Below, piece by piece: positions 16,336 through 25,001 of a DNA stretch of 64,000 nt (the first letter of the stretch is position 1; every line of letters begins with the position of its first letter). A program made the translations under genes and the position numbers. The notes beneath the pieces are model-generated. The model made no database searches, was not told the origin of the DNA, and saw only the letters and a list, made by a program, of their open reading frames with translations. The stretch comes from JBFLYN01 sp040756655 (lineage in GTDB: Bacteria > Bacillota > Sulfobacillia > UBA8153), in NCBI GenBank assembly GCA_040756655.1, contig JBFLYN010000010.1, positions 19,955 through 83,954 on the forward strand, read 5' to 3'.

Positions 16336-17253
16336 ATGATCACGTCTAGAGGATACCGGCCCGGGGACGAAGACGGCATTGTCGCTCTTCTGAACCTGGT
16401 CTTTGGAGAAAACCGCTCGGTCGAGTGGTGGAAATGGTACTACCTCCAGAATCCGGCCGGGGCCGCTGTTGCCCGGGTGGCCGTGGCGGACGACCAGATC
16501 GTGGGGTTCCGGGCAATGGTGCCCTATTACGTGGGCAGCGGGATGGAGCGGGTACTGGCATGCCAGGCCACTGATGCTGCCACCCATCCTGGTTACCGCA
16601 AAAGAGGCATCTTTCGTATTCTCACCAGCGAGGCCATTGAAGAAGCCAAGGCCCGGGGCTGGAGCTTCGTGTTCAGCTTCCCCAACACCCGCTCCTATCC
16701 ACTGAACGCCAGGTATGGCTGGAGGCCAGTGGGCAGACCCCGCACCCACTTCCGGTGGCTGTCCGGTGCCGGTAGCATCGCCCGTAGCGGCCTTGACCAG
16801 TTCAGCTCCTTGGGTACCGGGTTCGAAGCACACTGCCAAAGGCCAGGACCGGCCGGGATGGCCCGGGTCTGCAAAGACGCCAGCTACCTTGACTGGAGGT
16901 ACCTAAAGCACCCGGACCGGACCTACCGAGTGCTAGGTGCCGGGCTGGGAGGGGACGTGGAAGCCTACGCTGTGGTGCGCATGGACCGGGCCAGGCTACC
17001 GCGAGCCTACCTCTTGGAGTTTTCCCCAGGACAGCTGCCGCCCGCCCACTTCCTGTCCCGGATCGTAAGCTACCTGGCAGCGCACCGGGTCCGGCTCCTG
17101 GCTGCCTGGGATGGCACCATCCCAGGCGGCAACATGCTGGGTCTAGGATTCCTGCCCCATCCTTGGCGGTCAGGTATCCTTGCCGTGCGCGGGCTGAATG
17201 CTTTGCCTCCCAGCGCAATGGGGGTAACCATGGGAGATACGGACTATGCTTGA
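16336..17253 (+). CDS. GNAT-family N-acetyltransferase
   Basis: The 305-residue protein begins with a GNAT fold. A first strand-helix (SRGYRPGDEDGIVALLNLVFG) is followed by acceptor and acetyl-CoA segments around ATDAATHPGYRKRGIFRILT, near residues 75-96, which has the R-x-x-G-x-like pyrophosphate loop. A second GNAT-like half may follow, as in two-domain members that modify cell-surface glycans. The next gene, a polysaccharide deacetylase, overlaps it by 8 nt, so both probably act on the same cell-surface or exopolysaccharide substrate. The SD is weak. The substrate cannot be deduced. Confidence 0.7.
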   Translation: MITSRGYRPGDEDGIVALLNLVFGENRSVEWWKWYYLQNPAGAAVARVAVADDQIVGFRAMVPYYVGSGMERVLACQATDAATHPGYRKRGIFRILTSEAIEEAKARGWSFVFSFPNTRSYPLNARYGWRPVGRPRTHFRWLSGAGSIARSGLDQFSSLGTGFEAHCQRPGPAGMARVCKDASYLDWRYLKHPDRTYRVLGAGLGGDVEAYAVVRMDRARLPRAYLLEFSPGQLPPAHFLSRIVSYLAAHRVRLLAAWDGTIPGGNMLGLGFLPHPWRSGILAVRGLNALPPSAMGVTMGDTDYA

Positions 17254-18106
17254 CGTTTTGAAAGCGGAAGGAGCGACAGTGCGCACCATCCTCAAGAGGG
17301 TGGCGGCCGCGGTCATGCCCTCCCGTCCCCGGGCCGGCACTCCCATCCTGGCCTATCATTCGATTCACCCCACCCATCCCCTGGCGGTGAAACCACGGGA
17401 GTTTCGCTTACAGGTCGAGTGGCTGGTGAGCCATTACCGGGTAGTTCCTCTCTGTGAATACCTAAAGAGAAAGCGCGCCGGGACCCTGGAGGCCGGTACG
17501 GCCGCGGTGACTTTCGACGACGGGTACCAGGACAACTACACCCAAGCCTACCCGGTGCTCAAGGAGTTCGAGTGTCCGGCCACGCTGTTCGTGCCTACCC
17601 GCTTTGTGGAATGTGCCGGCGCACTGGGCGCCGAGCTGGGCCTTTTCCAAGGTCTTGAGCCCTTGACGTGGGATCAAATGCTCAAGATGAGTGACCTGGT
17701 GGAGATCGGGGCGCATACCCACTCCCATGTCCAGCTCTCCCGGGTGTCCTTGGATATTCTCGAGAGGGAACTCATTGCCAACCTGGAAGTGGTGTACCGC
17801 CGCATCAACCGGGTGCCCAGGTTCTTCTCCTACCCGTGGGGGCAGCGCCAGGATCTCGCCGCCGGTGGCGAGGCGTTGCTGCGGCGCTTCTTTGATGGTG
17901 CCGTGACTACATTGTTCGGCGCGGATAACCGTGCCCACCGGATCAGTCCTTTCCGTCTCAGGCGCGTCATGGTGGGTCCTGACGATGACCTAGCGGTGTT
18001 CGCCGCCAAGGCTTCCGGGGGACTCGACCGGGTAGTGGCGTTTCGAGATATCTTGACCCGGCTACACGGCGGGTGCGAGCAGCGCAATCACCGAATCCAC
18101 GTGTAA
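17246..18106 (+). CDS. Polysaccharide deacetylase (NodB/CE4 family)
   Basis: The 286-residue protein has the CE4 motifs AVTFDDGYQDNYTQAYPVL (catalytic and metal Asp) and EIGAHTHSHVQLSRV (metal-binding His). A third conserved segment is FFSYPWGQRQD. It probably removes N-acetyl groups from a GlcNAc-containing polymer. I see no signal peptide, so it may act inside the cell or be anchored otherwise. ATG 17246 overlaps the acetyltransferase gene by 8 nt; GTG 17280 is an alternative start. The pair sits between spoIIIAH and asp23, which are usually closer together. Confidence 0.85.
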   Translation: MLDVLKAEGATVRTILKRVAAAVMPSRPRAGTPILAYHSIHPTHPLAVKPREFRLQVEWLVSHYRVVPLCEYLKRKRAGTLEAGTAAVTFDDGYQDNYTQAYPVLKEFECPATLFVPTRFVECAGALGAELGLFQGLEPLTWDQMLKMSDLVEIGAHTHSHVQLSRVSLDILERELIANLEVVYRRINRVPRFFSYPWGQRQDLAAGGEALLRRFFDGAVTTLFGADNRAHRISPFRLRRVMVGPDDDLAVFAAKASGGLDRVVAFRDILTRLHGGCEQRNHRIHV

Positions 18107-18585
18107 GCAAGGTGGGTGCTGCCGCAGCGCCATTCAACCAGTGGCCATACGCTGACTGCGTGGCGTTCACCTACGGACCCCGGCCACGGGCAGGTACGCC
18201 GTGATCGCCGCCATCGCTCACGCCCACACCCTCGCCAAGGCCAGGGCGGAACCGCCCCATTTCCCCACGCTTGCAGGTAGGTCGCGTCCGGCCCGTACCG
18301 GCAGGAACTTACGTCCAACGGTCTGGATGTCGCAGCCCCAGTGCGGGTCGGGGGGCCAAGCCGACTGGACTTCTGCTTCCGCCGTAAACCAGGACCTGTT
18401 CCGCCCGGGTTTTAGGCGCTGTGACGGGCCATACCGCCTCAATGCACGATGGGCACACATCTGCCGGCTCTGAGGCAACTACATGATGGCCATGCTCATG
18501 ACTGGACTATGCCGTCGCGCTTCCTTACCGGAAGTGCCCGGCAAGGTCCAGGCGGGCGCCAGCTCTTGGCCAGCGCCGGGTTTCC
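18107..18585 (+). other. Gap of about 480 bp before asp23, no gene recognised
   Basis: Short frames on both strands (up to 90 codons) have no SD and no motif I recognise. No tRNA or riboswitch core is visible. The far end carries the asp23 promoter. Confidence 0.4.
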
Positions 18586-18614
18586 TTGCCAACGGAGAGG
18601 GCTTTTCGTATAAT
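18586..18614 (+). promoter_or_regulatory. SigmaA-type promoter of the asp23-amaP-nusB genes
   Basis: TTGCCA (18586-18591), 17-nt spacer, TATAAT (18609-18614). The gene starts 36 nt downstream at 18650. This is one of the best vegetative promoters in the window. Confidence 0.8.
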
Positions 18615-18649
18615 AGACGTGACTGTAATCGAGGGATGGTGAACTCGCC

Positions 18650-19042
18650 ATGCAGCGGCCAGAGTCCCGGCCCTTTAACGACCTGGAAGAGATGAGCAGC
18701 GTCAAGATTGCCGACGAGGTAGTGGCGGTCATAGCCGGAGTGGCGGCCTCCGAAGTGGGCGGCGTGGTCGGCATGTCCGGTGGCCTGGTGGGCGACATCG
18801 GCGAGATGCTAGGCAAGCGGAACCTCTCCAAAGGGGTCAAGGTCCTAGTCGGGGACAAGGAAACGGCCATTGATCTTTACATAATAGTCCAATACGGGGC
18901 CTGCATTCCCGACGTAGCCCACAAAGTGCAACAGAACGTCAAGAGTGCCGTGGAGGTCATGACTGGCCTGCGGGTAGTGGAAGTCAACATCCACGTCCAG
19001 GGCGTCGCTTTCCCGGCCGAAGAGAGGGAGGATGCCAGGTGA
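18650..19042 (+). CDS. Asp23/Gls24 family envelope stress protein
   Basis: The 130-residue protein has the Asp23 signature IADEVVAVIAGVAASEVGGVVGM and the second block VDLYIIVQYGACIPDVAHKVQ-like (residues about 75-105). Asp23 proteins are peripheral membrane proteins recruited by AmaP and linked to envelope homeostasis; YqhY homologues next to nusB are linked to fatty-acid synthesis. ATG 18650 lies 36 nt after a strong TATAAT, with GAGGGATGG as a modest SD. It overlaps amaP by 4 nt. Confidence 0.9.
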   Translation: MQRPESRPFNDLEEMSSVKIADEVVAVIAGVAASEVGGVVGMSGGLVGDIGEMLGKRNLSKGVKVLVGDKETAIDLYIIVQYGACIPDVAHKVQQNVKSAVEVMTGLRVVEVNIHVQGVAFPAEEREDAR

Positions 19043-19572
19043 CAGTTTACGACCGCATGCTATTAGCCGTTTTCAGCCTGGCCATCGCCTTTTTATCTGT
19101 CATGGGCTTTCTGGCCACCCTGGGCATGACATGGTCATTGGGATGGGTAGCCACGCTCATGGAAAGACCGGTGCTGCTGACGCTGGTGAACCTATTCTTC
19201 CTTGGTGCGAGCCTTAGGTTCCTGTACCTGGGCCTGAGGCGCCGTTACACCGGCGGGACGCTGGTGTACCCCGGTGCGGCCGGCGAGATCCGCGTAGCAC
19301 TGTCCGCCGTGGAAAACCTGGTGCGCAAGGTCGCTGCCGGTGTGGCCGGAGTCCGAGACATCAAGGCCGAGGTAGAAAGGACCCGGGATGCCAAACTGCG
19401 CATCCTGGTACGGGCCACGGTGAGCCCGGACGCCAACATCCCCGAAGTATCTAACCAGCTCCACCGGGTCATATCCGGTTACGTCAAGGATGTGGTGGGT
19501 GTGACCGTGGAGGAGATCCGTATTTACGTGGTGAACATCGCCGACGGTCCCAGGCGGGGGCGGGTGGAGTAA
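19039..19572 (+). CDS. amaP: Alkaline shock response membrane anchor protein AmaP
   Basis: The 177-residue protein has two N-terminal membrane helices (LLAVFSLAIAFLSVMGFLA and VLLTLVNLFFLGASLRFLYL). A soluble Asp23-interacting domain follows, with AGEIRVALSAVENLVRKVA. It anchors Asp23-type proteins at the membrane. GTG 19039 overlaps the asp23 stop in GTGA. DUF2273 follows one base later, the usual three-gene set. Confidence 0.88.
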   Translation: MTVYDRMLLAVFSLAIAFLSVMGFLATLGMTWSLGWVATLMERPVLLTLVNLFFLGASLRFLYLGLRRRYTGGTLVYPGAAGEIRVALSAVENLVRKVAAGVAGVRDIKAEVERTRDAKLRILVRATVSPDANIPEVSNQLHRVISGYVKDVVGVTVEEIRIYVVNIADGPRRGRVE

Positions 19573-19573
19573 C

Positions 19574-19834
19574 ATGGATGATCAGGATAACTCCGGTCTT
19601 CCCCGAGGGTGGCTTCTGGTCGCCGAGGTCATGACCCGTCACCGGGGCAAGCTCACCGGGTCACTGCTGGGGCTGGTGTTGGCGGTGATGATCATGAGGG
19701 TCGGGCCCTGGTGGACCGGGTTCATCGCCTTGAGTGTCTACGTTGGCTACCGACTGGGCAAACAAGTAGATGATGAGAAAGAAACCCTTTTTGAGATCAT
19801 CGAGAAATACCTGCCCCCCGGAGGCAGCCGGTAG
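19574..19834 (+). CDS. DUF2273 small membrane protein
   Basis: The 86-residue protein has two hydrophobic segments (LTGSLLGLVLAVMIMRVG and WWTGFIALSVYVGYRLG). The GYRLGKQVDD junction is typical of DUF2273, which accompanies Asp23 and AmaP in Firmicutes. No biochemical role is known to me. The ATG lies one base after the amaP stop, so translation is coupled. NusB follows 23 nt later. Confidence 0.85.
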   Translation: MDDQDNSGLPRGWLLVAEVMTRHRGKLTGSLLGLVLAVMIMRVGPWWTGFIALSVYVGYRLGKQVDDEKETLFEIIEKYLPPGGSR

Positions 19835-19857
19835 GCAGGGGAAACAGGAGCCAAAGG

Positions 19858-20268
19858 ATGCGGAGGAGACTCGCCCGGGAGGTCGCGCTCAAGACCCTGT
19901 TCCAGGTTGACACCGGTGCGCAACCTTTCGCTTCAGCCTTGGCATTTGCCTTGGAGCCGGACCTAGACGTTTCCGTCAGGGAATTTGCCGAAAAACTTGC
20001 CAGGGGAGTGCTGGATACGCTACCCCGGCTGGATGCAGTCATAGGTGAGCACTCATCGGGCTGGAGCCTAAAACGCATGGCCATCGTGGACAGGAACATC
20101 CTGCGGATTGGGTGTTATGAGCTTTTGCATGTAGAGGGCCAGCCTCCGGGGGTGGCCATCAACGAGGCGGTGGAGCTGGCCAAGAAGTTTGGGAGTGCGG
20201 AAACCCCCAAGTTCGTAAATGGGGTGCTGGGTGCCATAGCCAGGCAGGCCGAGGTCAAGGTGGACTAG
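19858..20268 (+). CDS. nusB: Transcription antitermination protein NusB
   Basis: The 136-residue all-helical protein binds boxA of rRNA operons together with NusE/S10. It has RRRLAREVALKTLFQVD at the N-terminus. The conserved block RMAIVDRNILRIGCYELLH and the C-terminal INEAVELAKKFGSAETPKFVNGVLG are diagnostic. ATG 19858 follows CAGGAG at about 19847-19852. In many Firmicutes the next gene is folD; here nfnAB intervenes. Confidence 0.95.
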   Translation: MRRRLAREVALKTLFQVDTGAQPFASALAFALEPDLDVSVREFAEKLARGVLDTLPRLDAVIGEHSSGWSLKRMAIVDRNILRIGCYELLHVEGQPPGVAINEAVELAKKFGSAETPKFVNGVLGAIARQAEVKVD

Positions 20269-20387
20269 ATCGGCTGCCTTTCGGCTTTCTTGCAGGAGGA
20301 TATGCAGACCGGGCGGCGAAGATCAAAGGGTTGTAGTGTTATATACGAGCCGCTGGCTAGCTAGGAGGAGGCGAACGAGGAAGAGGC

Positions 20388-21224
20388 ATGTACAAGATTA
20401 CTACCAAGCAGGTGTTGACCCCAGTCACCAAGCTTATGACGGTGGAGGCGCCCCTGGTTGCCCGCAAGGCCGAACCAGGGCAATTTGTGATCGTGCGGGT
20501 CTCCGGCTCCGGTGAGAGGATCCCCCTGACCATCGCGGACTTCGACCGGGGGGCCGGCACCATTACCCTGGTGTTCCAAGAAGTGGGCTACACCACCCGG
20601 CTCTTGGGTACCAAGGAAGAGGGCGATTCCATCCTGGACGTGGTGGGCCCGCTGGGCGTGCCCGCCGAACTCATGAGCCAGGGTCGGGTGGTCTGCGTGG
20701 GCGGCGGCGTGGGCGTGGCTCCCGTATATCCCAAGGCCAAGGCGCTGCACGAGGCGGGCGTAGAGGTCATATCCATCATCGGTGCCCGTTCCTACGATCT
20801 TCTCATCATGGAAGACATGATGAGGGCGGTGAGCCGGCAGCTCTACGTATGTACTGACGATGGCAGTTTCGGTTATCACGGGTTCGTTTCCGGAAAACTC
20901 CAGGAGCTTCTGGCCAGCGGCGAGCAGTTTGACGAAGTCATCGCCGTCGGCCCGCTTCCCATGATGCGGGCTACCGTGGAGGTCACGCGACCACTGGGGA
21001 TCAAGACCCTGGTGAGCCTCAACCCCATCATGGTAGATGGCACCGGTATGTGCGGCGCCTGTCGGGTGACGGTGGGCGGCAAGACCAAGTTTTGCTGTGT
21101 GGACGGTCCTATGTTCGACGGTCACCAGGTGGATTTTGCCGAGGCCATACGGAGGAGCCAGATGTACCTGGAAGAAGAAAAGACTGCCCTGCACCGGTGT
21201 GGTTGTCAGGGAGGTGATGCATAA
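20388..21224 (+). CDS. nfnA: NfnA-type FAD/NAD-binding subunit with [2Fe-2S] cluster
   Basis: The 278-residue protein is of the dihydroorotate dehydrogenase electron-transfer-subunit family. It has an FAD-binding RIPLTIADFDR, an NAD-binding GGGVGVAPVYPKAKAL, and a C-terminal cysteine cluster GMCGACRVTVGG...CCVDGP for a [2Fe-2S] centre. The next gene is the GltA-like flavoprotein that forms the other half of NfnAB. That complex is NADH-dependent reduced ferredoxin:NADP+ oxidoreductase, which bifurcates electrons between NADH, NADPH and ferredoxin. AGGAGGAGG lies 20-30 nt upstream and a closer GAGGAAGAGG precedes ATG 20388. The older label is sulfide dehydrogenase subunit. Confidence 0.87.
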   Translation: MYKITTKQVLTPVTKLMTVEAPLVARKAEPGQFVIVRVSGSGERIPLTIADFDRGAGTITLVFQEVGYTTRLLGTKEEGDSILDVVGPLGVPAELMSQGRVVCVGGGVGVAPVYPKAKALHEAGVEVISIIGARSYDLLIMEDMMRAVSRQLYVCTDDGSFGYHGFVSGKLQELLASGEQFDEVIAVGPLPMMRATVEVTRPLGIKTLVSLNPIMVDGTGMCGACRVTVGGKTKFCCVDGPMFDGHQVDFAEAIRRSQMYLEEEKTALHRCGCQGGDA

Positions 21225-22618
21225 TGGCCGAGCGTCAAGGCAGAGTTAAGATGCCCGCCCAACCGGCCTCTGAGCGGGTGCGGAATTTCAACGAGGTGAA
21301 CTTGGGGTTCGATGCGGAACTGGCCAGGCAAGAGGCCTTAAGGTGTATCCAGTGCAAAAAGCCCCTTTGTATCCAGGGCTGCCCGGTCAGAGTGAAGATA
21401 CCCGAGTTCATCCAGCTGATCGTGGATGGCGACTTCATGGGTGCGGCCCGCACCATCAAAGAAACCAATAACCTGCCGGCCATCTGCGGGCGGGTGTGCC
21501 CCCAAGAAGAGCAGTGCGAGAAAGTGTGCATTCTCGGCAAGCGGTTCGAGCCGGTGGCCATCGGCCGCCTGGAGCGGTTCGCCGCCGACTGGGAACTGAG
21601 ACAGGGCGTGGAACCGCCCCGGTTGCCGGAGCGGCGTCCCGGGAAGGTAGCGGTGGTTGGCGCCGGGCCCGCCGGGCTTACTTGCGCGGGTGACCTCGCC
21701 CTCAGGGGATATGAAGTGACCATCTTCGAGGCACTGCATGCCCCGGGCGGGGTGCTCATTTACGGCATCCCGGAATTCAGGCTCCCCAAGGCCATCGTCA
21801 AGGCAGAGGTGGACTACGTACTCAGCCTGGGCGTGAAGCTGGAGACCAACGTGATCATCGGGCGTACTCTCACAGTCGACGATCTGTTCCTGGAAGGGTA
21901 TGATGCAGTCTTTTTGGGCACCGGGGCTGGCTTGCCCAAGTTCATGAATATCCCCGGGGAAAACCTAAACGGGGTCTACTCCGCCAACGAATGGTTGACC
22001 CGTACCAATCTCATGAAGGCCTACCAGTTCCCGGAATGGGATACTCCCGTACGGGCGGGCCAACGGGTGGCCGTGGTGGGAGGCGGGAACGTGGCTATGG
22101 ACGCCGTGCGCTGTGCTCTTCGCCTGGGGGCTGAGGAAGCTACCATCGTGTACCGCCGGTCCCGCCAGGAGATGCCGGCCCGGGCCGAGGAAGTGGACCA
22201 TGCCGAGCACGAGGGCGTGCAGTTCAAGTTCCTGTGCAACCCCACCCGCATCCTGGGCAACGACCGGGGATGGGTCACGGGCATAGAGTGTATTCGCATG
22301 GAACTGGGCGAGCCCGATGCTTCCGGGCGCCGCCGGCCCGTGGAAGTCCAGGGGTCCGAGTTCGTGCTGGACGTGGACACGGTGGTGATGGCTCTGGGGA
22401 CCAACCCCAACCCCATAGTGGTGCAGACCACTCCTGGGCTTACTGCCCACCGCTGGGGTGGGCTGGTGGTGGATGAGGCCGGGCTCACCTCCAAGGAGGC
22501 AGTGTGGGCAGGCGGTGACGCAGTCACCGGCTCGGCCACGGTCATCCTGGCCATGGGCGCCGGCAAGACCGCGGCAGAGGCCATAATGAAATACCTGGAG
22601 GGCAAGTACCAGGCTTAG
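21224..22618 (+). CDS. nfnB: NfnB / GltA-like NADPH-binding flavoprotein subunit
   Basis: The 464-residue protein has an N-terminal four-cysteine domain for two [4Fe-4S] clusters (CIQCKKPLCIQGCPV and CGRVCPQEEQCEKVC). An FAD site (VVGAGPAGLTCAGDLALRG) and an NADPH site (VAVVGGGNVAMDAVRCALRLG) follow. It overlaps nfnA by one base. Length and pairing fit NfnB rather than the small subunit of NADPH glutamate synthase, for which no large subunit is present. It probably links ferredoxin from VOR to the NAD(P)H pools. Confidence 0.87.
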   Translation: MAERQGRVKMPAQPASERVRNFNEVNLGFDAELARQEALRCIQCKKPLCIQGCPVRVKIPEFIQLIVDGDFMGAARTIKETNNLPAICGRVCPQEEQCEKVCILGKRFEPVAIGRLERFAADWELRQGVEPPRLPERRPGKVAVVGAGPAGLTCAGDLALRGYEVTIFEALHAPGGVLIYGIPEFRLPKAIVKAEVDYVLSLGVKLETNVIIGRTLTVDDLFLEGYDAVFLGTGAGLPKFMNIPGENLNGVYSANEWLTRTNLMKAYQFPEWDTPVRAGQRVAVVGGGNVAMDAVRCALRLGAEEATIVYRRSRQEMPARAEEVDHAEHEGVQFKFLCNPTRILGNDRGWVTGIECIRMELGEPDASGRRRPVEVQGSEFVLDVDTVVMALGTNPNPIVVQTTPGLTAHRWGGLVVDEAGLTSKEAVWAGGDAVTGSATVILAMGAGKTAAEAIMKYLEGKYQA

Positions 22619-22624
22619 CGTAGA

Positions 22625-22649
22625 AGGGGCAGGCGGCCAGCCTGCCCCT
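22625..22649 (+). other. Perfect 10-bp hairpin between nfnB and folD
   Basis: AGGGGCAGGC / GCCTGCCCCT with a 5-nt loop begins 7 nt after the nfnB stop. No U-tract follows, so this may protect the nfnAB mRNA end or reduce read-through rather than act as a full terminator. The SD of folD (AAAGGAGG) starts 7 nt beyond it. Confidence 0.5.
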
Positions 22650-22670
22650 ACATACAAAGGAGGACGGAAC

Positions 22671-23516
22671 ATGACGGCCCAGATCATCGATGGCAAAGCA
22701 ACAGCGCGGAGCCTGGAGAAGGAACTGGCCCAGGAAGTCCAGGCACTCCAGGCCGAAAAGGGCGTAACACCGGGACTGGCTGTCATCCTGGTGGGTGACG
22801 ACCCGGCGTCCCGGACTTACGTCAACAACAAGGAGCGGGCATGCAAGCGGGTGGGCATTTATTCCGAGGTCCACCGCCTTCCCGGGGACACATCCCAGGA
22901 GGAAGTGCTGGCCCTGATCGAAAGGCTGAACCAGGACCCGGCCATTCACGGCATCTTGGTGCAGCTGCCGCTGCCCGGGCACATCAGCGACAAGGCATGC
23001 ATCCATGCTATCCGGCCCGAAAAGGACGTGGACGGTTTCCACCCCATCAGTGCCGGCAACCTGCTTATCGGGGACAAGGGCTTTGTGCCGTGCACTCCCC
23101 ACGGCATCTTGGTGCTGCTGGACCGCTTGGGCGTTGATCTCAAGGGGAAACACGCCGTGGTAGTGGGCCGCTCTAACATCGTGGGCAAGCCCGTTTCCCT
23201 GCTTTTGCTCTCCCGCCACGCCACGGTGACCATCTGCCATTCCCGCACTCCTGACCTTGGGTTCCACACCCGTCAGGCCGACGTACTAGTGGTGGCGGTG
23301 GGCCGGGCCGAGATGGTCACCGGTGACATGGTCCGTCCTGGTGCCGTGGTCATCGACGTGGGTGTAAACCAGGTGGGTGACAAGCTGGTGGGGGATGTGC
23401 ACTTTGACAGCGCCAAGGAAGTGGCCAGTGCCATCACTCCAGTGCCGGGCGGCGTGGGCCCCATGACCATTGTGATGCTCATGAAAAACACCATCCAGGC
23501 GGCCAGATGGTCCTAA
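22671..23516 (+). CDS. folD: Bifunctional methylene-THF dehydrogenase/cyclohydrolase
   Basis: The 281-residue protein interconverts 5,10-methylene-THF and 10-formyl-THF. It has the catalytic lysine region YVNNKERACKRVGI, the motif VDGFHPISAGNL, the NADP-binding VVVGRSNIVGKPVSLLLL, and the C-terminal TPVPGGVGPMTIVMLMKNT. It can use methylene-THF produced by the upstream glycine cleavage system. The start ATG has a strong AAAGGAGG. The gene overlaps xseA by 10 nt. Confidence 0.96.
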   Translation: MTAQIIDGKATARSLEKELAQEVQALQAEKGVTPGLAVILVGDDPASRTYVNNKERACKRVGIYSEVHRLPGDTSQEEVLALIERLNQDPAIHGILVQLPLPGHISDKACIHAIRPEKDVDGFHPISAGNLLIGDKGFVPCTPHGILVLLDRLGVDLKGKHAVVVGRSNIVGKPVSLLLLSRHATVTICHSRTPDLGFHTRQADVLVVAVGRAEMVTGDMVRPGAVVIDVGVNQVGDKLVGDVHFDSAKEVASAITPVPGGVGPMTIVMLMKNTIQAARWS

Positions 23517-24784
23517 CCCGGCAAGTTTTCAGTGTCAGCCAGCTGACGCAGTTCATCAAGGACTTGCTGTGGAACGAACCTGTGCTCCGGGAGGTAGCGG
23601 TGCGCGGGGAGATCTCCAATTTTAAGCGCCACACCTCCGGTCACCTGTATTTTACCTTGAAAGACCAGTCATCTTCATTGCGCTCGGTGATGTTCAGGTC
23701 CCACGCGGCCAGCCTGGCCTTTAGACCCCACGATGGGCTGAAGGTAATAGCCGCCGGCCACATCACCGTGTACGAGCGGGACGGCGCCTACCAACTGTAC
23801 GTGCGGAGCCTAGAGCCTGACGGCTTGGGCTCCCTTTACCTGGCGCTGGAACAGCTCAAGAAGAAACTCGAGCAAGAAGGGTTGTTCGATCCCGGGCGCA
23901 AGCGTGCCCTTCCCCGGCTGCCCCGTCGGGTGGGGGTGGTTACCTCGCTGCAGGGGGCGGCAGTGCGCGATATCATTACCGTCTCGCGTCGGCGGTTTCC
24001 CAACCTACCCCTGGTCATCGTCGACGTAGCGGTCCAGGGAGCCGAGGCTCCCGAGCGCATCTGCCAGGGGCTGGAACTGGTAGCCCGGGTGCCGGAAGTG
24101 GACGTGGTTATCGTGGGCCGGGGCGGGGGAAGCGTGGAGGAGCTCTGGGCGTTCAACGACGAGACCGTGGTGCGGGCGGTGGCGGCCTGCCCGGTGCCGG
24201 TGGTGTCGGCGGTAGGGCACGAGACCGACTTTACCCTGGCCGATTTCGCCGCCGACGTACGGGCCCCCACACCGTCCGCCGCCGCCGAACTGGTGGTACC
24301 AGACCGGGCGGTGCTGGAACGCAGCATTGAACAGGCGGCCGGGCGCCTGAGGCTGGCGCTGGTGCGCCGCACCGAGCTGGCCCGGGCCCGCTGGAAACGG
24401 GCTGTGGACAGCCCGGCCATGAGGAGACCCCAGGACCGCTTGCACCAGCTGGAGCAGCGCGTGGACGAACTCACCCGCAGGCTGGGAGTGGCTGCCGCCC
24501 GGCGTGTGGAGCAGGCCCGGGGCCGCAGCGAGCGGCTTTCGGCCCGGTTGGACGCCTTGAGCCCGCTGGCCGTCCTGGCCCGGGGGTATAGTGTTTGTCT
24601 TGACTCCACCGGGGCCGTGATCAGGAGTATCGGTCACGTGGTCGCTGGCGAGGAACTGGAGGTGCTGGTGGCCGATGGTTCCATCGGCGCTGCCGTCACC
24701 GGGACCCGGGCGCGGCCGGCGGAGAGAGGAGAGGGTCATGGAACCACAAACACAAGCGTTGACCCAGGAAAAGCCGAGCTTTGA
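23507..24784 (+). CDS. xseA: Exodeoxyribonuclease VII large subunit
   Basis: The 425-residue protein has an N-terminal OB fold (VRGEISNFKRHTSGHLYFTL). The catalytic core follows (VGVVTSLQGAAVRDIITVSRRRFP, VIVGRGGGSVEELWAFN, SAVGHETDFTLADFAADVRA). A coiled-coil C-terminal region ends near ARGYSVCLDSTG. The enzyme degrades single-stranded DNA with XseB. The ATG overlaps folD by 10 nt and the gene overlaps xseB by 47 nt. Confidence 0.95.
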   Translation: MVLTRQVFSVSQLTQFIKDLLWNEPVLREVAVRGEISNFKRHTSGHLYFTLKDQSSSLRSVMFRSHAASLAFRPHDGLKVIAAGHITVYERDGAYQLYVRSLEPDGLGSLYLALEQLKKKLEQEGLFDPGRKRALPRLPRRVGVVTSLQGAAVRDIITVSRRRFPNLPLVIVDVAVQGAEAPERICQGLELVARVPEVDVVIVGRGGGSVEELWAFNDETVVRAVAACPVPVVSAVGHETDFTLADFAADVRAPTPSAAAELVVPDRAVLERSIEQAAGRLRLALVRRTELARARWKRAVDSPAMRRPQDRLHQLEQRVDELTRRLGVAAARRVEQARGRSERLSARLDALSPLAVLARGYSVCLDSTGAVIRSIGHVVAGEELEVLVADGSIGAAVTGTRARPAERGEGHGTTNTSVDPGKAEL

Positions 24785-25001
24785 GACCAACCTGCAGCGA
24801 CTGGAGGAGGTTGTCAAGCTGCTGGAAAGCGGAGACCTTTCGCTAGAACGCGCGTTAACCCTGTTCCAGGAAGGCATCACGCTGGCCCGGACCCTCAGCG
24901 GGCAGTTAGATGCAGCCGAAGCCCGCATCGACCAGGCGCTCAAGGGGGCCGGCGGGGAACCAGTGCTGGTCCCGGTGGTCCAGCGGAGCGACGGCGAGTG
25001 A
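24738..25001 (+). CDS. xseB: Exodeoxyribonuclease VII small subunit
   Basis: The 87-residue helical protein has the family core FETNLQRLEEVVKLLESGDL and LTLFQEGITLARTLSGQLDAAE. I start it at ATG 24738 because GAGAGGAGAGGG at 24723-24734 precedes it and this N-terminus fits homologues. The frame is open to 24675 without support. Overlap with xseA (47 nt) and with ispA (GTGA) indicates one operon. Confidence 0.93.
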   Translation: MEPQTQALTQEKPSFETNLQRLEEVVKLLESGDLSLERALTLFQEGITLARTLSGQLDAAEARIDQALKGAGGEPVLVPVVQRSDGE

